Source: Promethearchaeota archaeon
Lineage (GTDB): Archaea > Asgardarchaeota > Lokiarchaeia > Sigynarchaeales > SOKP01
NCBI GenBank assembly: GCA_004524425.1
Contig: SDNN01000013.1
Span: forward strand, 1-29,918
Length of the DNA stretch: 29,918 bases
Direction: 5' to 3'
Under the pieces are notes generated by a model. It was not told the DNA's origin. It made no database searches and saw nothing but the letters and a program-made list of their open reading frames with translations. The position numbers were made by a program, and so were the translations under genes. Of the stretch, positions 23,810 to 29,918 are shown in pieces (position 1 is the first letter of the stretch; every line of letters begins with the position of its first letter).

Positions 23810-24442
23810 TTATTGAATTTGTTGATATCCTTCTTCATCAATAAAACATATTTGGATTTTAAACCCTGATGCAGCATCCCGCTCTCGGGAGCTCGTTATT
23901 GCTGTCTTTATCAATTCAATTCCTTCCTCCTTTGACATGTTTGGCTTCCATTCAGCTTCTAAGACCCCCAATGAAAACGGAGATCCCGAACCAAATGAGA
24001 TAAAACTATCTTCTTCAAATAAGGTCCCTAATAAATCGATTCCATATAATTTTCCTGTCTTTTCTCTAATAGAATATCCACCAATAATCATCATTGAAAG
24101 ATAGTATGAGCGCCCGGAATATAAAATATTTCTGGTTATGTTTGCTATGTATTTTATTTCTGGTACTTCATTCTCTTCAACTTCTTTTAATCTGGATAAG
24201 GCAGTGATCTGATTAACAACATATTGACAATCTGCGACCCCACCACTTATTGTCGCAGCAGCATATTTGTTAATCTTGAATAGTTTTTGAGCTTGTTTAG
24301 TTGCTACAGTATATCCTGCAGTTGCTTGGCTTTCTGTGCCAATGACTACACCATCATCAACGATTATCCCAACCGTGGTTGTTCCAGATTGAATTTCCTT
24401 TAAATAATCTTGATCAAAGTTATTTATATTATTTCCCATCAT
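23810..24442 (-). CDS. psmB: 20S proteasome beta subunit
   Basis: A 210-residue precursor with a 20-residue propeptide ending IQSG; autocleavage before Thr21 exposes the catalytic threonine of TTTVGII. Mature-numbered active-site residues are in place: Glu17 (GTESQAT; Glu also occurs in some archaeal beta subunits), Lys33 (KQAQKLFK), Ser129 region FGSGSPF, and the RDAASG words with Asp166 and Ser169. It forms the inner rings of the cytoplasmic 20S proteasome with alpha subunits encoded elsewhere. Two start codons lie side by side (24442 and 24439). It converges with the JAMM gene. Confidence 0.95.
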   Translation of the reverse strand: MMGNNINNFDQDYLKEIQSGTTTVGIIVDDGVVIGTESQATAGYTVATKQAQKLFKINKYAAATISGGVADCQYVVNQITALSRLKEVEENEVPEIKYIANITRNILYSGRSYYLSMMIIGGYSIREKTGKLYGIDLLGTLFEEDSFISFGSGSPFSLGVLEAEWKPNMSKEEGIELIKTAITSSRERDAASGFKIQICFIDEEGYQQIQ

Positions 24443-24535
24443 TTATTATCCAACTGTTTTATATGATAAATAACAGGTTTTTCATAAGTTATATTATAGT
24501 TAAAGTACTGAGATAAATATATTTTTCTTTAAGAA

Positions 24536-24545
24536 TTTATAAACG
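24536..24545 (+). promoter_or_regulatory. TATA box of rps8e
   Basis: TTTATAAACG is a good TATA box about 80 bp before the eS8 start codon; transcription would begin near 24566, giving a 5' leader of about 50 nt. No Shine-Dalgarno sequence is visible before ATG 24620. Confidence 0.45.
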
Positions 24546-24619
24546 CACCAAATATAATAAAATTTTAAAGAAATCCTTTCTTTTTAATCTCATAATACAT
24601 TTCTAAATGGTCTATTACT

Positions 24620-24997
24620 ATGGCAAGGAGTCAATGGAGAAGCAAAAGGAAATACACTGGTAAAAAGTATAAATATTTTCGTAAGAAAAGAAAAAGAGAA
24701 TTAGCGCGAGCTCCAATTGAGACAGAAATTGGAACCCATAAATTAAAACGACAAAGAGTTTTAGGAGGAAATTTTAAACTAAAATTATTTTCCACCAATC
24801 TCATAAACGTTACTGATCCTTCAACTAATAAGACATCTAAAGTCAAGCTATTAGGTTTTGAAAGTAATCAAGCTTCAAAAGATTATAATCGAAGGCACGT
24901 ACTTACTAAAGGTGCCATAGTTGAAACAGAACTCGGTAAAGCTCAAATCACGAGCCGTCCGGGACAAGACGGCCAATTAAATGCTATTTTGATTTAA
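24620..24997 (+). CDS. rps8e: Small ribosomal subunit protein eS8
   Basis: The 125-residue protein has the eS8 hallmarks: MARSQWRSKRKYTGKKYKYF at the start, the basic RKKRKRELARAP stretch, ETEIGTHKLKRQRVLGGNFK, and the end TKGAIVETELGKAQITSRPG followed by GQLNAIL. eS8 binds 16S rRNA in the body of the small subunit and occurs in archaea and eukaryotes only. It is the normal archaeal length. It stands alone, divergent from psmB across 177 bp, with its own TATA box. Confidence 0.96.
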   Translation: MARSQWRSKRKYTGKKYKYFRKKRKRELARAPIETEIGTHKLKRQRVLGGNFKLKLFSTNLINVTDPSTNKTSKVKLLGFESNQASKDYNRRHVLTKGAIVETELGKAQITSRPGQDGQLNAILI

Positions 24998-25066
24998 TTC
25001 TTATTATTTTCCTGATTTTTGACGTTAGAATTTAATTTCTACATTTATTTAAAACTTAAATTTGTA

Positions 25067-26596
25067 TTATTTCTCTTTTAAGATCATTTTAACTGTTTTC
25101 CATGCGCCCTTTACAGCACCCGTAAATCCTCCCCCATTTTCACTATATGCTCCAATATACCAGAGCCCCTTAATTGGACTTCGATGAGGAGGATTCTTTT
25201 GTCCCAATACAGGGGCAGTACCTCCAAAACTATGCTTATTAACGTGGATTCTATTCCTAAAATCTTCTGGAGTCATAATTAATTTAAATAGGGCCTCATC
25301 TTTTAGACCGGGTATTATTTTTTGGGCTTCTGCTAATAACTTGTTTGCCAATTCTTCTTTACGAATTTCCCAATTTCCCTTACTTAATCTGTCGGGAGCA
25401 ATGGTATACACAGTTACCGCATGTTTTCCTTTGGGAGCCATCTCTGGAGAGTGCATTGAAGGGATATAGATTAGAAATCCTTCCTCCCCCTCGTGATAAT
25501 CTCCTGCTCGACATTTATCGACTGCCCCTTCAATATCATAGGTGAGATAATAATAGCATAATGGTTTTCTTTGATAAGGAGTAGGATCAAAATCAATACC
25601 AATATGTACCATTAAGACAGATTCCATCATTCTCAGATTTTCAATGTTTTTGATAAAGTCATGAGGTAAATATTCCTTTCCTACTAAATCAAACCAGATT
25701 TTGCGCGGTCCTCCGCTTGCCATGACTAAATTAGTAGCTATTAGCTTTCCATTTTCTAATGTTATACTCTGGACTTTTTTGGTCTCTTTATCGATATTAA
25801 TCTTAGTAACTAAACTATTCGTGTAAATTTTTCCTCCTTTCTCTTTAATAAAATCAGCAAGTAGCTTAACAATATTTTCGCAGCCATTTTTAATATAATG
25901 ATAAGTAGGTAATTTACCTCCTTTAATTTCTAAAGGTATTCTTTTGTCAAATGCTGTTTCAATATTACAGAAAGGTATTCCTAAACCAGGAAACTCACTA
26001 GGTTTAACTACAAAATCAGCTAGAATGCCAGTAAATACTGCTTTAAGTTTATGGTCATTGAAAAAATGATCTAATATTTCTGAAGCGCTCCAGTTCATCA
26101 TTTTCTTTACTTTCATGAAACTAAAAAGCATTCTTAACTTCAATATCGCTGATTTAATCCCTGTAGCCCATTCTGCCCTCTCAGATAACGCCCCTAGAGT
26201 CATCATACGATCATAAAAATCATAATACCGGTTTAATCCTTCTGCTTCATCGGGAAAAAGCTTTTTTAGATATTCCCGCCGCCAATATGGGCCTTGATAT
26301 TCTCCTGGTCTCCATAACTGAAAATCAGGAAGTATTTGTCCTCTATCGTCAAAAATTAATTCTAATTTATCATGTAATCCTAAATCGATTAGAACTTTCC
26401 CAACTATTTCATGAGGTCCTAGTCCCCCTAAAAGTAATGGGCCCATATCCCATGAGAATCCATCCTTGTGTAAAGTGGCCGTAACTCCTCCAATTTCTGA
26501 GAATTGTTCAAAAAGTGCGACTTCATATCCTTCTCGAGCTAAATAAGCCCCTGCCGTGAGACCAGCCAACCCGGTTCCTATAATACAAGCCTTCAT
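25067..26596 (-). CDS. FAD-dependent oxidoreductase, phytoene desaturase / retinol saturase-like
   Basis: The 509-residue protein opens with the dinucleotide-binding motif IIGTGLAGLTAGAYLAREGY and the following acid FEQ, then GGVTATLHKDGFSWDMGPLL. It closes with GLWYIGAYSENGGGFTGAVK, the second FAD-contact region of the CrtI-like amine-oxidase superfamily. Such enzymes desaturate or saturate isoprenoid chains. Carotenoid genes are absent here, and in archaea relatives may act on membrane isoprenoids, but the substrate is open; this is not geranylgeranyl reductase by motif. There is no signal peptide. It is followed on the other side by rps8e, tail to tail. Confidence 0.82.
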   Translation of the reverse strand: MKACIIGTGLAGLTAGAYLAREGYEVALFEQFSEIGGVTATLHKDGFSWDMGPLLLGGLGPHEIVGKVLIDLGLHDKLELIFDDRGQILPDFQLWRPGEYQGPYWRREYLKKLFPDEAEGLNRYYDFYDRMMTLGALSERAEWATGIKSAILKLRMLFSFMKVKKMMNWSASEILDHFFNDHKLKAVFTGILADFVVKPSEFPGLGIPFCNIETAFDKRIPLEIKGGKLPTYHYIKNGCENIVKLLADFIKEKGGKIYTNSLVTKINIDKETKKVQSITLENGKLIATNLVMASGGPRKIWFDLVGKEYLPHDFIKNIENLRMMESVLMVHIGIDFDPTPYQRKPLCYYYLTYDIEGAVDKCRAGDYHEGEEGFLIYIPSMHSPEMAPKGKHAVTVYTIAPDRLSKGNWEIRKEELANKLLAEAQKIIPGLKDEALFKLIMTPEDFRNRIHVNKHSFGGTAPVLGQKNPPHRSPIKGLWYIGAYSENGGGFTGAVKGAWKTVKMILKEK

Positions 26597-26681
26597 AAGT
26601 TTTTCATACCATATTTAATATTCTTTTCTATTAAAAAGATAATTCAATAAAATTATAGAAACTTACCATCTAGTTAGAATT

Positions 26682-27053
26682 TTATTCTTGAATTTTGATG
26701 TTTTTTACGTTAGCCTTTTTTCCTTCTATTACTTCAGTATTCTTGCTTTTACAGTGCCGACATTGGAATAATTGAAGTCCTGTTAAGGTTGCTTCCTCAT
26801 TTAAGGTTACCTTAGAAATTTTTCCACATTCCCGGCATTTGATTTTACCAGGTAACATTTCTATTATCAACTTAGCTCCTTCGGCAATTGAACCAGTGGT
26901 CGCCATCTTAAATGATTGTTTGAGTAGTTCCGGTACGATGAGTGTGAGTTCTCCGATCTCTAAATAGACTTCAGTTATCTTTTGAGCATTGTATTTTATA
27001 GCAGTAGCCTCCGCTACCTTAAATATGTTATAAGCAAAAGAAAATTCGTGCAT
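26682..27053 (-). CDS. hypA: Hydrogenase nickel-insertion protein HypA
   Basis: The 123-residue protein begins MHEFS, with His2 and Glu3 that bind nickel, and has the zinc loop CREC ... CRHC with two CxxC motifs. The segment VYLEIGELTLIVPELLKQSF is the conserved central part. HypA delivers nickel to NiFe-hydrogenase, implying that the organism makes such an enzyme; no hydrogenase gene is in the window. It starts 11 bp after srp19 on the same strand, so the two are likely one transcript. It is slightly longer than typical HypA because of the lysine-rich C-terminal tail. Confidence 0.92.
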   Translation of the reverse strand: MHEFSFAYNIFKVAEATAIKYNAQKITEVYLEIGELTLIVPELLKQSFKMATTGSIAEGAKLIIEMLPGKIKCRECGKISKVTLNEEATLTGLQLFQCRHCKSKNTEVIEGKKANVKNIKIQE

Positions 27054-27064
27054 GATTTAAATTT

Positions 27065-27361
27065 TTAACCCTTACCCCGTATTTTTCTAATTTCTTTTGC
27101 AATTTCCAAAATAACCTTTGATTTTTGTTTTCCTTTAGTATCTATCACTACTCTTCCAGGATCTTCATACCATGCCTTAGGATATTTGAAATTTCCTTCG
27201 ATTTCCGCATGATATCCCAGATTTTTAGCCGCTTTTGCTATTTCCTTGGTGTTTATCTTGTCTATGGCAAGGTTTTTTGGTAATCTTCTTCCATCACTTC
27301 TGCTTCTCTTCGCATCAAAATATTGAGGCCAAAAAATTAAAAATGGTTTTCGTGTTCTCAT
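27065..27361 (-). CDS. srp19: Signal recognition particle 19 kDa protein
   Basis: The 98-residue protein shows the SRP19 pattern: FLIFWPQYFDAKRSRSDGRR (YFD-KRSR-GRR, residues contacting SRP RNA), AKAAKNLGY, and YPKAWYEDPGRVVI. SRP19 folds onto helices 6 and 8 of SRP RNA so that SRP54 can bind, and it guides membrane-protein targeting. It is of normal archaeal length. It is upstream of hypA by 11 bp. The palindrome TTGCTAGCAA at 27377-27386 lies 16 bp before its start codon; its meaning is unclear. Confidence 0.95.
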   Translation of the reverse strand: MRTRKPFLIFWPQYFDAKRSRSDGRRLPKNLAIDKINTKEIAKAAKNLGYHAEIEGNFKYPKAWYEDPGRVVIDTKGKQKSKVILEIAKEIRKIRGKG

Positions 27362-27568
27362 GATTTAGTCTCATCGTTGCTAGCAATACAATAAAGAACT
27401 CTCGAAACAATTTAAAAATTATTAGTATCAAACATAAAATTAGGGAATAACGGATCTTAAATTAATTACTGAAATTGCTATTAAAAGCATTAAAAGATAA
27501 TTTAGATTGAAAAACGATAGAAAAAGGTTATTGAAGCTTATCATGTTGCTAGTTTTCATGCTTGTTTC

Positions 27569-27790
27569 TTATTTCTCCTCGTTTAAAATGAAAAAACTGA
27601 AAATCATCATGAGAAAAAAGATACCAGTTATCAGAAATAGTTCAAATAGCATTTCTCCGAATAAATTAAAAGCAAGTAAAACATGACCTTGGGGACCGCC
27701 AAATAAAAATGCAACCCATATAAAATAGGTTAAAAAACCCCAGGCTATTGTTCCGTAGACACAAATAAATGCTTTTTTGCCAAGGCTCAT
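27569..27790 (-). CDS. Small two-helix membrane protein
   Basis: The 73-residue protein has two hydrophobic segments, about residues 8-28 and 44-68 (FELFLITGIFFLMMIFSFFI), with a glycine-rich turn FLFGGPQGH between and charged ends (KK at the start, NEEK at the end). GAGGTAATT directly before the ATG on the minus strand is a good ribosome site, which supports it as a real gene. A TATA-like GATATATAAG on the minus strand lies near 27871-27880. I do not recognise the family. Confidence 0.65.
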   Translation of the reverse strand: MSLGKKAFICVYGTIAWGFLTYFIWVAFLFGGPQGHVLLAFNLFGEMLFELFLITGIFFLMMIFSFFILNEEK

Positions 27791-28057
27791 GTAATTACCT
27801 CACAATATTATTCCAGTTGAAAATATATTAGAGAAAAATGTCCCCTAATTCCCTAATTAAATAATAACTTATATATCAATAAAAAAGTGCAATAAATTTA
27901 TAATCACTGAGAAATATCCTTTTACGTGCCTTTATTACAAACAAAAATTTCTCTAAGAAGGATTAAAAATAAATTCTAAGCTAAATTTTAAATTATCAAC
28001 CTTTTTACATTACTACCCTATATTGGTTTGGGAGGGTGGTCTAGCTTGGTATGATAC

Positions 28058-28087
28058 ATAATTTGTCATTCAGACAAATTAGCTAAA
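28058..28087 (+). other. tRNA-Pro intron 1, noncanonical position 27/28
   Basis: About 30 nt, containing a 9-bp hairpin (TAATTTGTC at 28059-28067 with GACAAATTA at 28073-28081). Without its removal the anticodon stem cannot form. Three-nt bulges can be drawn at 28056-28058 and 28086-28088, but the central 4-bp helix between them is weak, so this is a relaxed bulge-helix-bulge at best. Confidence 0.55.
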
Positions 28088-28097
28088 TCGGCTGGGG

Positions 28098-28123
28098 AAA
28101 GCCAATAGTATTGGCTTACAGAT
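28098..28123 (+). other. tRNA-Pro intron 2, canonical position 37/38
   Basis: A 26-nt intron whose hairpin AAGCCAA/TTGGCTT (28099-28105 with 28111-28117) is flanked by a bulge-helix-bulge: 5' bulge G96-G97-A98, central helix 28092-28095 with 28118-28121 (three pairs and one G-A), 3' bulge A122-T123-G124. This is the standard archaeal splicing-endonuclease substrate. Confidence 0.7.
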
Positions 28124-28163
28124 GCCGAGTGGTCGGGGGTTCAATTCCCCCCTCTCCCATATA

Positions 28164-28240
28164 TTGCAACTTAGATGCTACTTACATTGGTAATGTTCAT
28201 CTACTGCCTCCAATGCAGCAACCGCATTTTGTTGTTGCAA
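28164..28240. ncRNA. Structured GC-richer island after the tRNA; candidate small RNA
   Basis: Nested inverted repeats span 77 nt: TTGCAAC (28164-28170) with GTTGCAA (28234-28240), ATGC (28175-28178) with GCAT (28224-28227), and CATTGG (28185-28190) with CCAATG (28210-28215). The stretch has more G and C than its AT-rich flanks, a mark of structured RNA in such genomes. I find no C/D, ACA or other class motif, so the strand and type are open. A short frame on the minus strand is the alternative, but it is under 30 codons. Confidence 0.3.
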
Positions 28241-28377
28241 ATAAAATTGAAACAGTTTTCATATCTTATTCTTTAATTTAATTATCAAAAATATTAAAAA
28301 CAGTATCTACCTTACCTTTGTAATCTTGAATAATTATTGAAAACTATAATACTCTATTTTAATTACTCTCATGAATC

Positions 28378-29622
28378 ATGATTTCTAATCAGATTGCCAT
28401 AGTTAAAATTGAGAATGAAGATGTCAAGGAAGCAATATTTCACGCTTTGGATTTAATTAATGCTAAAGCATTATTTAACAAACCGGATTTAAAAATATTA
28501 TTAAAACCAAATATTTTGCTTGGAAAAGAACCTGAAAGGGCTGCAACCACGCACCCTGAGGTAATAAGGGCTTTGGTTCAGTGGCTTAAGCAATTTCATC
28601 CTAAAAAGATAATCATTGGAGAATCAAGTGGAACAAGAAGGCGAGGGGCAACTGAAAATGCTTTCAGGGAAAGCGGGATTGAAGCTGTATGCGAAGAGGA
28701 AGATATAGAATGGATTCCTTTTGAAAAGACGGAAAGAAAGATATTTCAAGTCAAAGACCCCCTCGTATTAAAAAAATTTTCAGGTTCAATTCTATTAGAT
28801 GAAGTAGACATAATCATTAACATTCCAAAAATAAAGACCCATGGACAGTGTATTATGACGTGTGCCATAAAAAACATGTTTGGTACGTTGATTTTAGGAA
28901 ACAAGGCATCAACTCATGCTAAATATCCTCGCTATAATGATTTTTCTGCTGCTCTAGCAGATATTTATTCAGTGAGTAAGCCGCAATTAACACTCATCGA
29001 TGGCTATTATTGTCAAGAAGGTAATGGCCCATCAGCCGGGGACGTTGTAAAATTAGATATTATACTGGCAGGGTATGATCCCGTAGCATTGGATACCGCG
29101 GTCTGTGAAATCATTGGTCTCGATCATGATGAGGTGCTATATATAGGAAAAGCACGTGAAAAAGGTTTGGGTACATCTGATTTGGAAAATTTTGAAATTT
29201 TAGGAAAATCCATCTCTGATGTCAAGAGAAAATTTAAAATTCCCAAGACCATTCCCGTAGCACCATTGCCTAAATTTCTCGGAAAATACGTGGGAAAGGT
29301 TCTTTTTCGTAGTTCAATAAAGTTTGATAAATCAAAATGCAAATTATGTTCTACTTGTTGGAAGAATTGTCCTGTAGGGGCGATTTCTCCTCCAAAAGTG
29401 TTAAAGCAAGGAAAATATGTTCCAAAATGGGATAAATCAACTTGCATTACCTGTTATTGCTGTGCTGAATTATGTCCATATGAGGCTGTTGATTTTAAGA
29501 TAAATGTCATTAAAAACGTGCTTACTTCATGGTTAGTTGTGCTTCTTTTAATTCTAATTCTAACGGGAATTGGAATAACATGGTTCGTCATTTATCTCAT
29601 AAACCTCTTTTTTACTTTGTAA
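28378..29622 (+). CDS. DUF362 protein with two 4Fe-4S clusters and C-terminal membrane anchor
   Basis: The 414-residue protein begins with the DUF362 domain (LKPNILLG, PEVIRALVQWL, IGESSGTRRRG, NIPKIKTHGQCIMTCAIKNM, DGYYCQEGNGP, about residues 1-275). It continues with a bacterial-type ferredoxin pair, CKLCSTCWKNCP and CITCYCCAELCP, each CxxCxxCxxxCP, binding two 4Fe-4S clusters. It ends in one long hydrophobic region (SWLVVLLLILILTGIGITWF, then VIYLINLFF), one or two membrane helices. DUF362 proteins with ferredoxin domains are found in many anaerobes; the reaction is not settled. The anchor is less usual and would place electron transfer at the membrane. Start ATG 28378; an out-of-frame ATG at 28371 gives only five codons. 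Confidence 0.85.
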   Translation: MISNQIAIVKIENEDVKEAIFHALDLINAKALFNKPDLKILLKPNILLGKEPERAATTHPEVIRALVQWLKQFHPKKIIIGESSGTRRRGATENAFRESGIEAVCEEEDIEWIPFEKTERKIFQVKDPLVLKKFSGSILLDEVDIIINIPKIKTHGQCIMTCAIKNMFGTLILGNKASTHAKYPRYNDFSAALADIYSVSKPQLTLIDGYYCQEGNGPSAGDVVKLDIILAGYDPVALDTAVCEIIGLDHDEVLYIGKAREKGLGTSDLENFEILGKSISDVKRKFKIPKTIPVAPLPKFLGKYVGKVLFRSSIKFDKSKCKLCSTCWKNCPVGAISPPKVLKQGKYVPKWDKSTCITCYCCAELCPYEAVDFKINVIKNVLTSWLVVLLLILILTGIGITWFVIYLINLFFTL

Positions 29623-29732
29623 TAAAGCAATTAGATTTCTCCTCTACAAATATGCTAAAATTGAAAATAATTTAGTTAAATCATAGTTCACATGAATAAT
29701 TTATAAGAGAGAGTTTTTTTAGTCATGGATAA

Positions 29733-29743
29733 GATATTTAAAT
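29733..29743 (+). promoter_or_regulatory. TATA-like box of the aldo/keto reductase gene
   Basis: GATATTTAAAT is centred about 42 bp before ATG 29780, which predicts a start near 29764 and a short leader holding the ribosome site GGTGA at 29770-29774. Confidence 0.4.
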
Positions 29744-29779
29744 CAAAATAGTCATTTTTACAAATATTTGGTGAGATTG

Positions 29780-29918
29780 ATGGAATTATCTTTAGACTCT
29801 AAAATAAAACTAAATAACGGTGTTGAAATGCCAATTATAGGATTGGGAACATGGAACTTACAAGGAAATGAATGTGTTCAAGCAACATCATGGGCCTTAG
29901 AAGCAGGTTATAGATTAA
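29780..29918 (+). CDS. Aldo/keto reductase, N-terminal part, cut off by window edge
   Basis: From ATG 29780 the frame stays open for 46 codons to the window end. KLNNGVEMPIIGLGTWNLQG and WALEAGYRL are the opening of the aldo/keto reductase barrel, where family members read NG..MP.lGlGTw and A...GYR.iDtA. The enzyme reduces aldehydes or ketones with NAD(P)H. GGTGA lies 5 bases before the ATG. The catalytic Tyr and Lys fall outside the window. Confidence 0.88.
   Translation, partial: MELSLDSKIKLNNGVEMPIIGLGTWNLQGNECVQATSWALEAGYRL

Larger units (their letters stand above)
28030..28159 (+). tRNA. tRNA-Pro(GGG) interrupted by two introns
   Basis: Outer parts are standard: acceptor arms GGGAGGG (28030-28036) and CTCTCCC (28152-28158) with discriminator A; T arm GGGGG-TTCAATT-CCCCC (28135-28151); variable loop TGGTC; D arm with AGCTTGGTA. 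The anticodon stem pairs only if 28058-28087 is removed: C28057 plus TCGG (28088-28091) with CCGAG (28125-28129). The loop then reads C-T-GGG-G, with anticodon GGG (28094-28096) and G37, and a second intron at the usual 37/38 position (28098-28123). The mature tRNA is 74 nt, and the D arm resembles eukaryotic tRNA-Pro. CCA is not encoded. The gene would be easy to miss in a routine scan. The second intron is well supported; the ends of the first are uncertain by 1-2 nt. Confidence 0.85.

Noticed and set aside
27377..27386. Palindrome TTGCTAGCAA before srp19
   Set aside because: A single 10-bp palindrome of this kind is not rare; no second copy or adjacent regulator supports an operator.
28170..28262. 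Short minus-strand frames after the tRNA, one ending AVAALEAVDEHYQCK
   Set aside because: All are under 30 codons, without a good start or ribosome site, and the inverted repeats explain the composition at least as well.
1..29918. CRISPR arrays, insertion sequences and prophage genes
   Set aside because: No regularly spaced repeats, transposase, integrase or terminal repeats were seen on either strand.

Overview
The window is archaeal and AT-rich. A histone, ribosomal protein eS8, SRP19, a proteasome beta subunit, a Hef-family helicase, an MtrH methyltransferase, TATA-box promoters and a tRNA-Pro gene carrying introns all point that way. Several long, poorly recognised proteins look like those common in Asgard archaea (Lokiarchaeia-like genomes): a prenyltransferase-like toroid joined to a giant coiled coil, a beta-sandwich/zinc-ribbon protein that may resemble an adaptin/COP appendage, and a JAMM protein beside a proteasome gene. 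The Asgard placement is an inference from memory of such genomes; no marker tree could be run. I see no insertion sequence, CRISPR array or prophage.

Layout. 1-4794: a cut-off B12/radical-SAM gene diverges from a winged-helix regulator across a clear dyad operator. A 7-TM protein follows, then three tandem paralogous 4-TM proteins that diverge from an unusual PadR regulator. 4795-8013: leuA (2-isopropylmalate synthase), preceded by a leucine-rich short reading frame and two mutually exclusive RNA hairpins, converges on an aminotransferase gene. 8163-12581: a 1472-residue coiled-coil protein with a membrane-anchored C-terminus. 12611-18963, all on the minus strand: a Hef-like helicase without nuclease, a TPR protein, an MBL-fold hydrolase and a PrsW-like membrane protease with a zinc ribbon.

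19198-24997: a stand-alone mtrH, a small dimeric-barrel protein with a near-perfect operator, a histone, the beta-sandwich/zinc-ribbon protein, a winged-helix DUF4443-like protein paired with a JAMM protease-like protein, the proteasome beta subunit and eS8. 25067-29918: a phytoene-desaturase-like flavoprotein, hypA with srp19, a small membrane protein, a tRNA-Pro(GGG) that appears to contain two introns, a DUF362-ferredoxin membrane protein and the start of an aldo/keto reductase.

The most interesting candidate is the region upstream of leuA (4962-5124). It reads like a leucine attenuator: a 35-codon frame with 14 Leu codons in its last 20, stop codon, then a weak hairpin with a T7 run that competes with a stronger hairpin. 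Ribosome-mediated attenuation of this kind is classic in bacteria and, to my knowledge, not established in archaea. Second in interest are the two-intron tRNA-Pro, the proteolysis cluster with an altered JAMM spacing, the three GC-rich structured intergenic islands and the end-capped giant coiled-coil protein.
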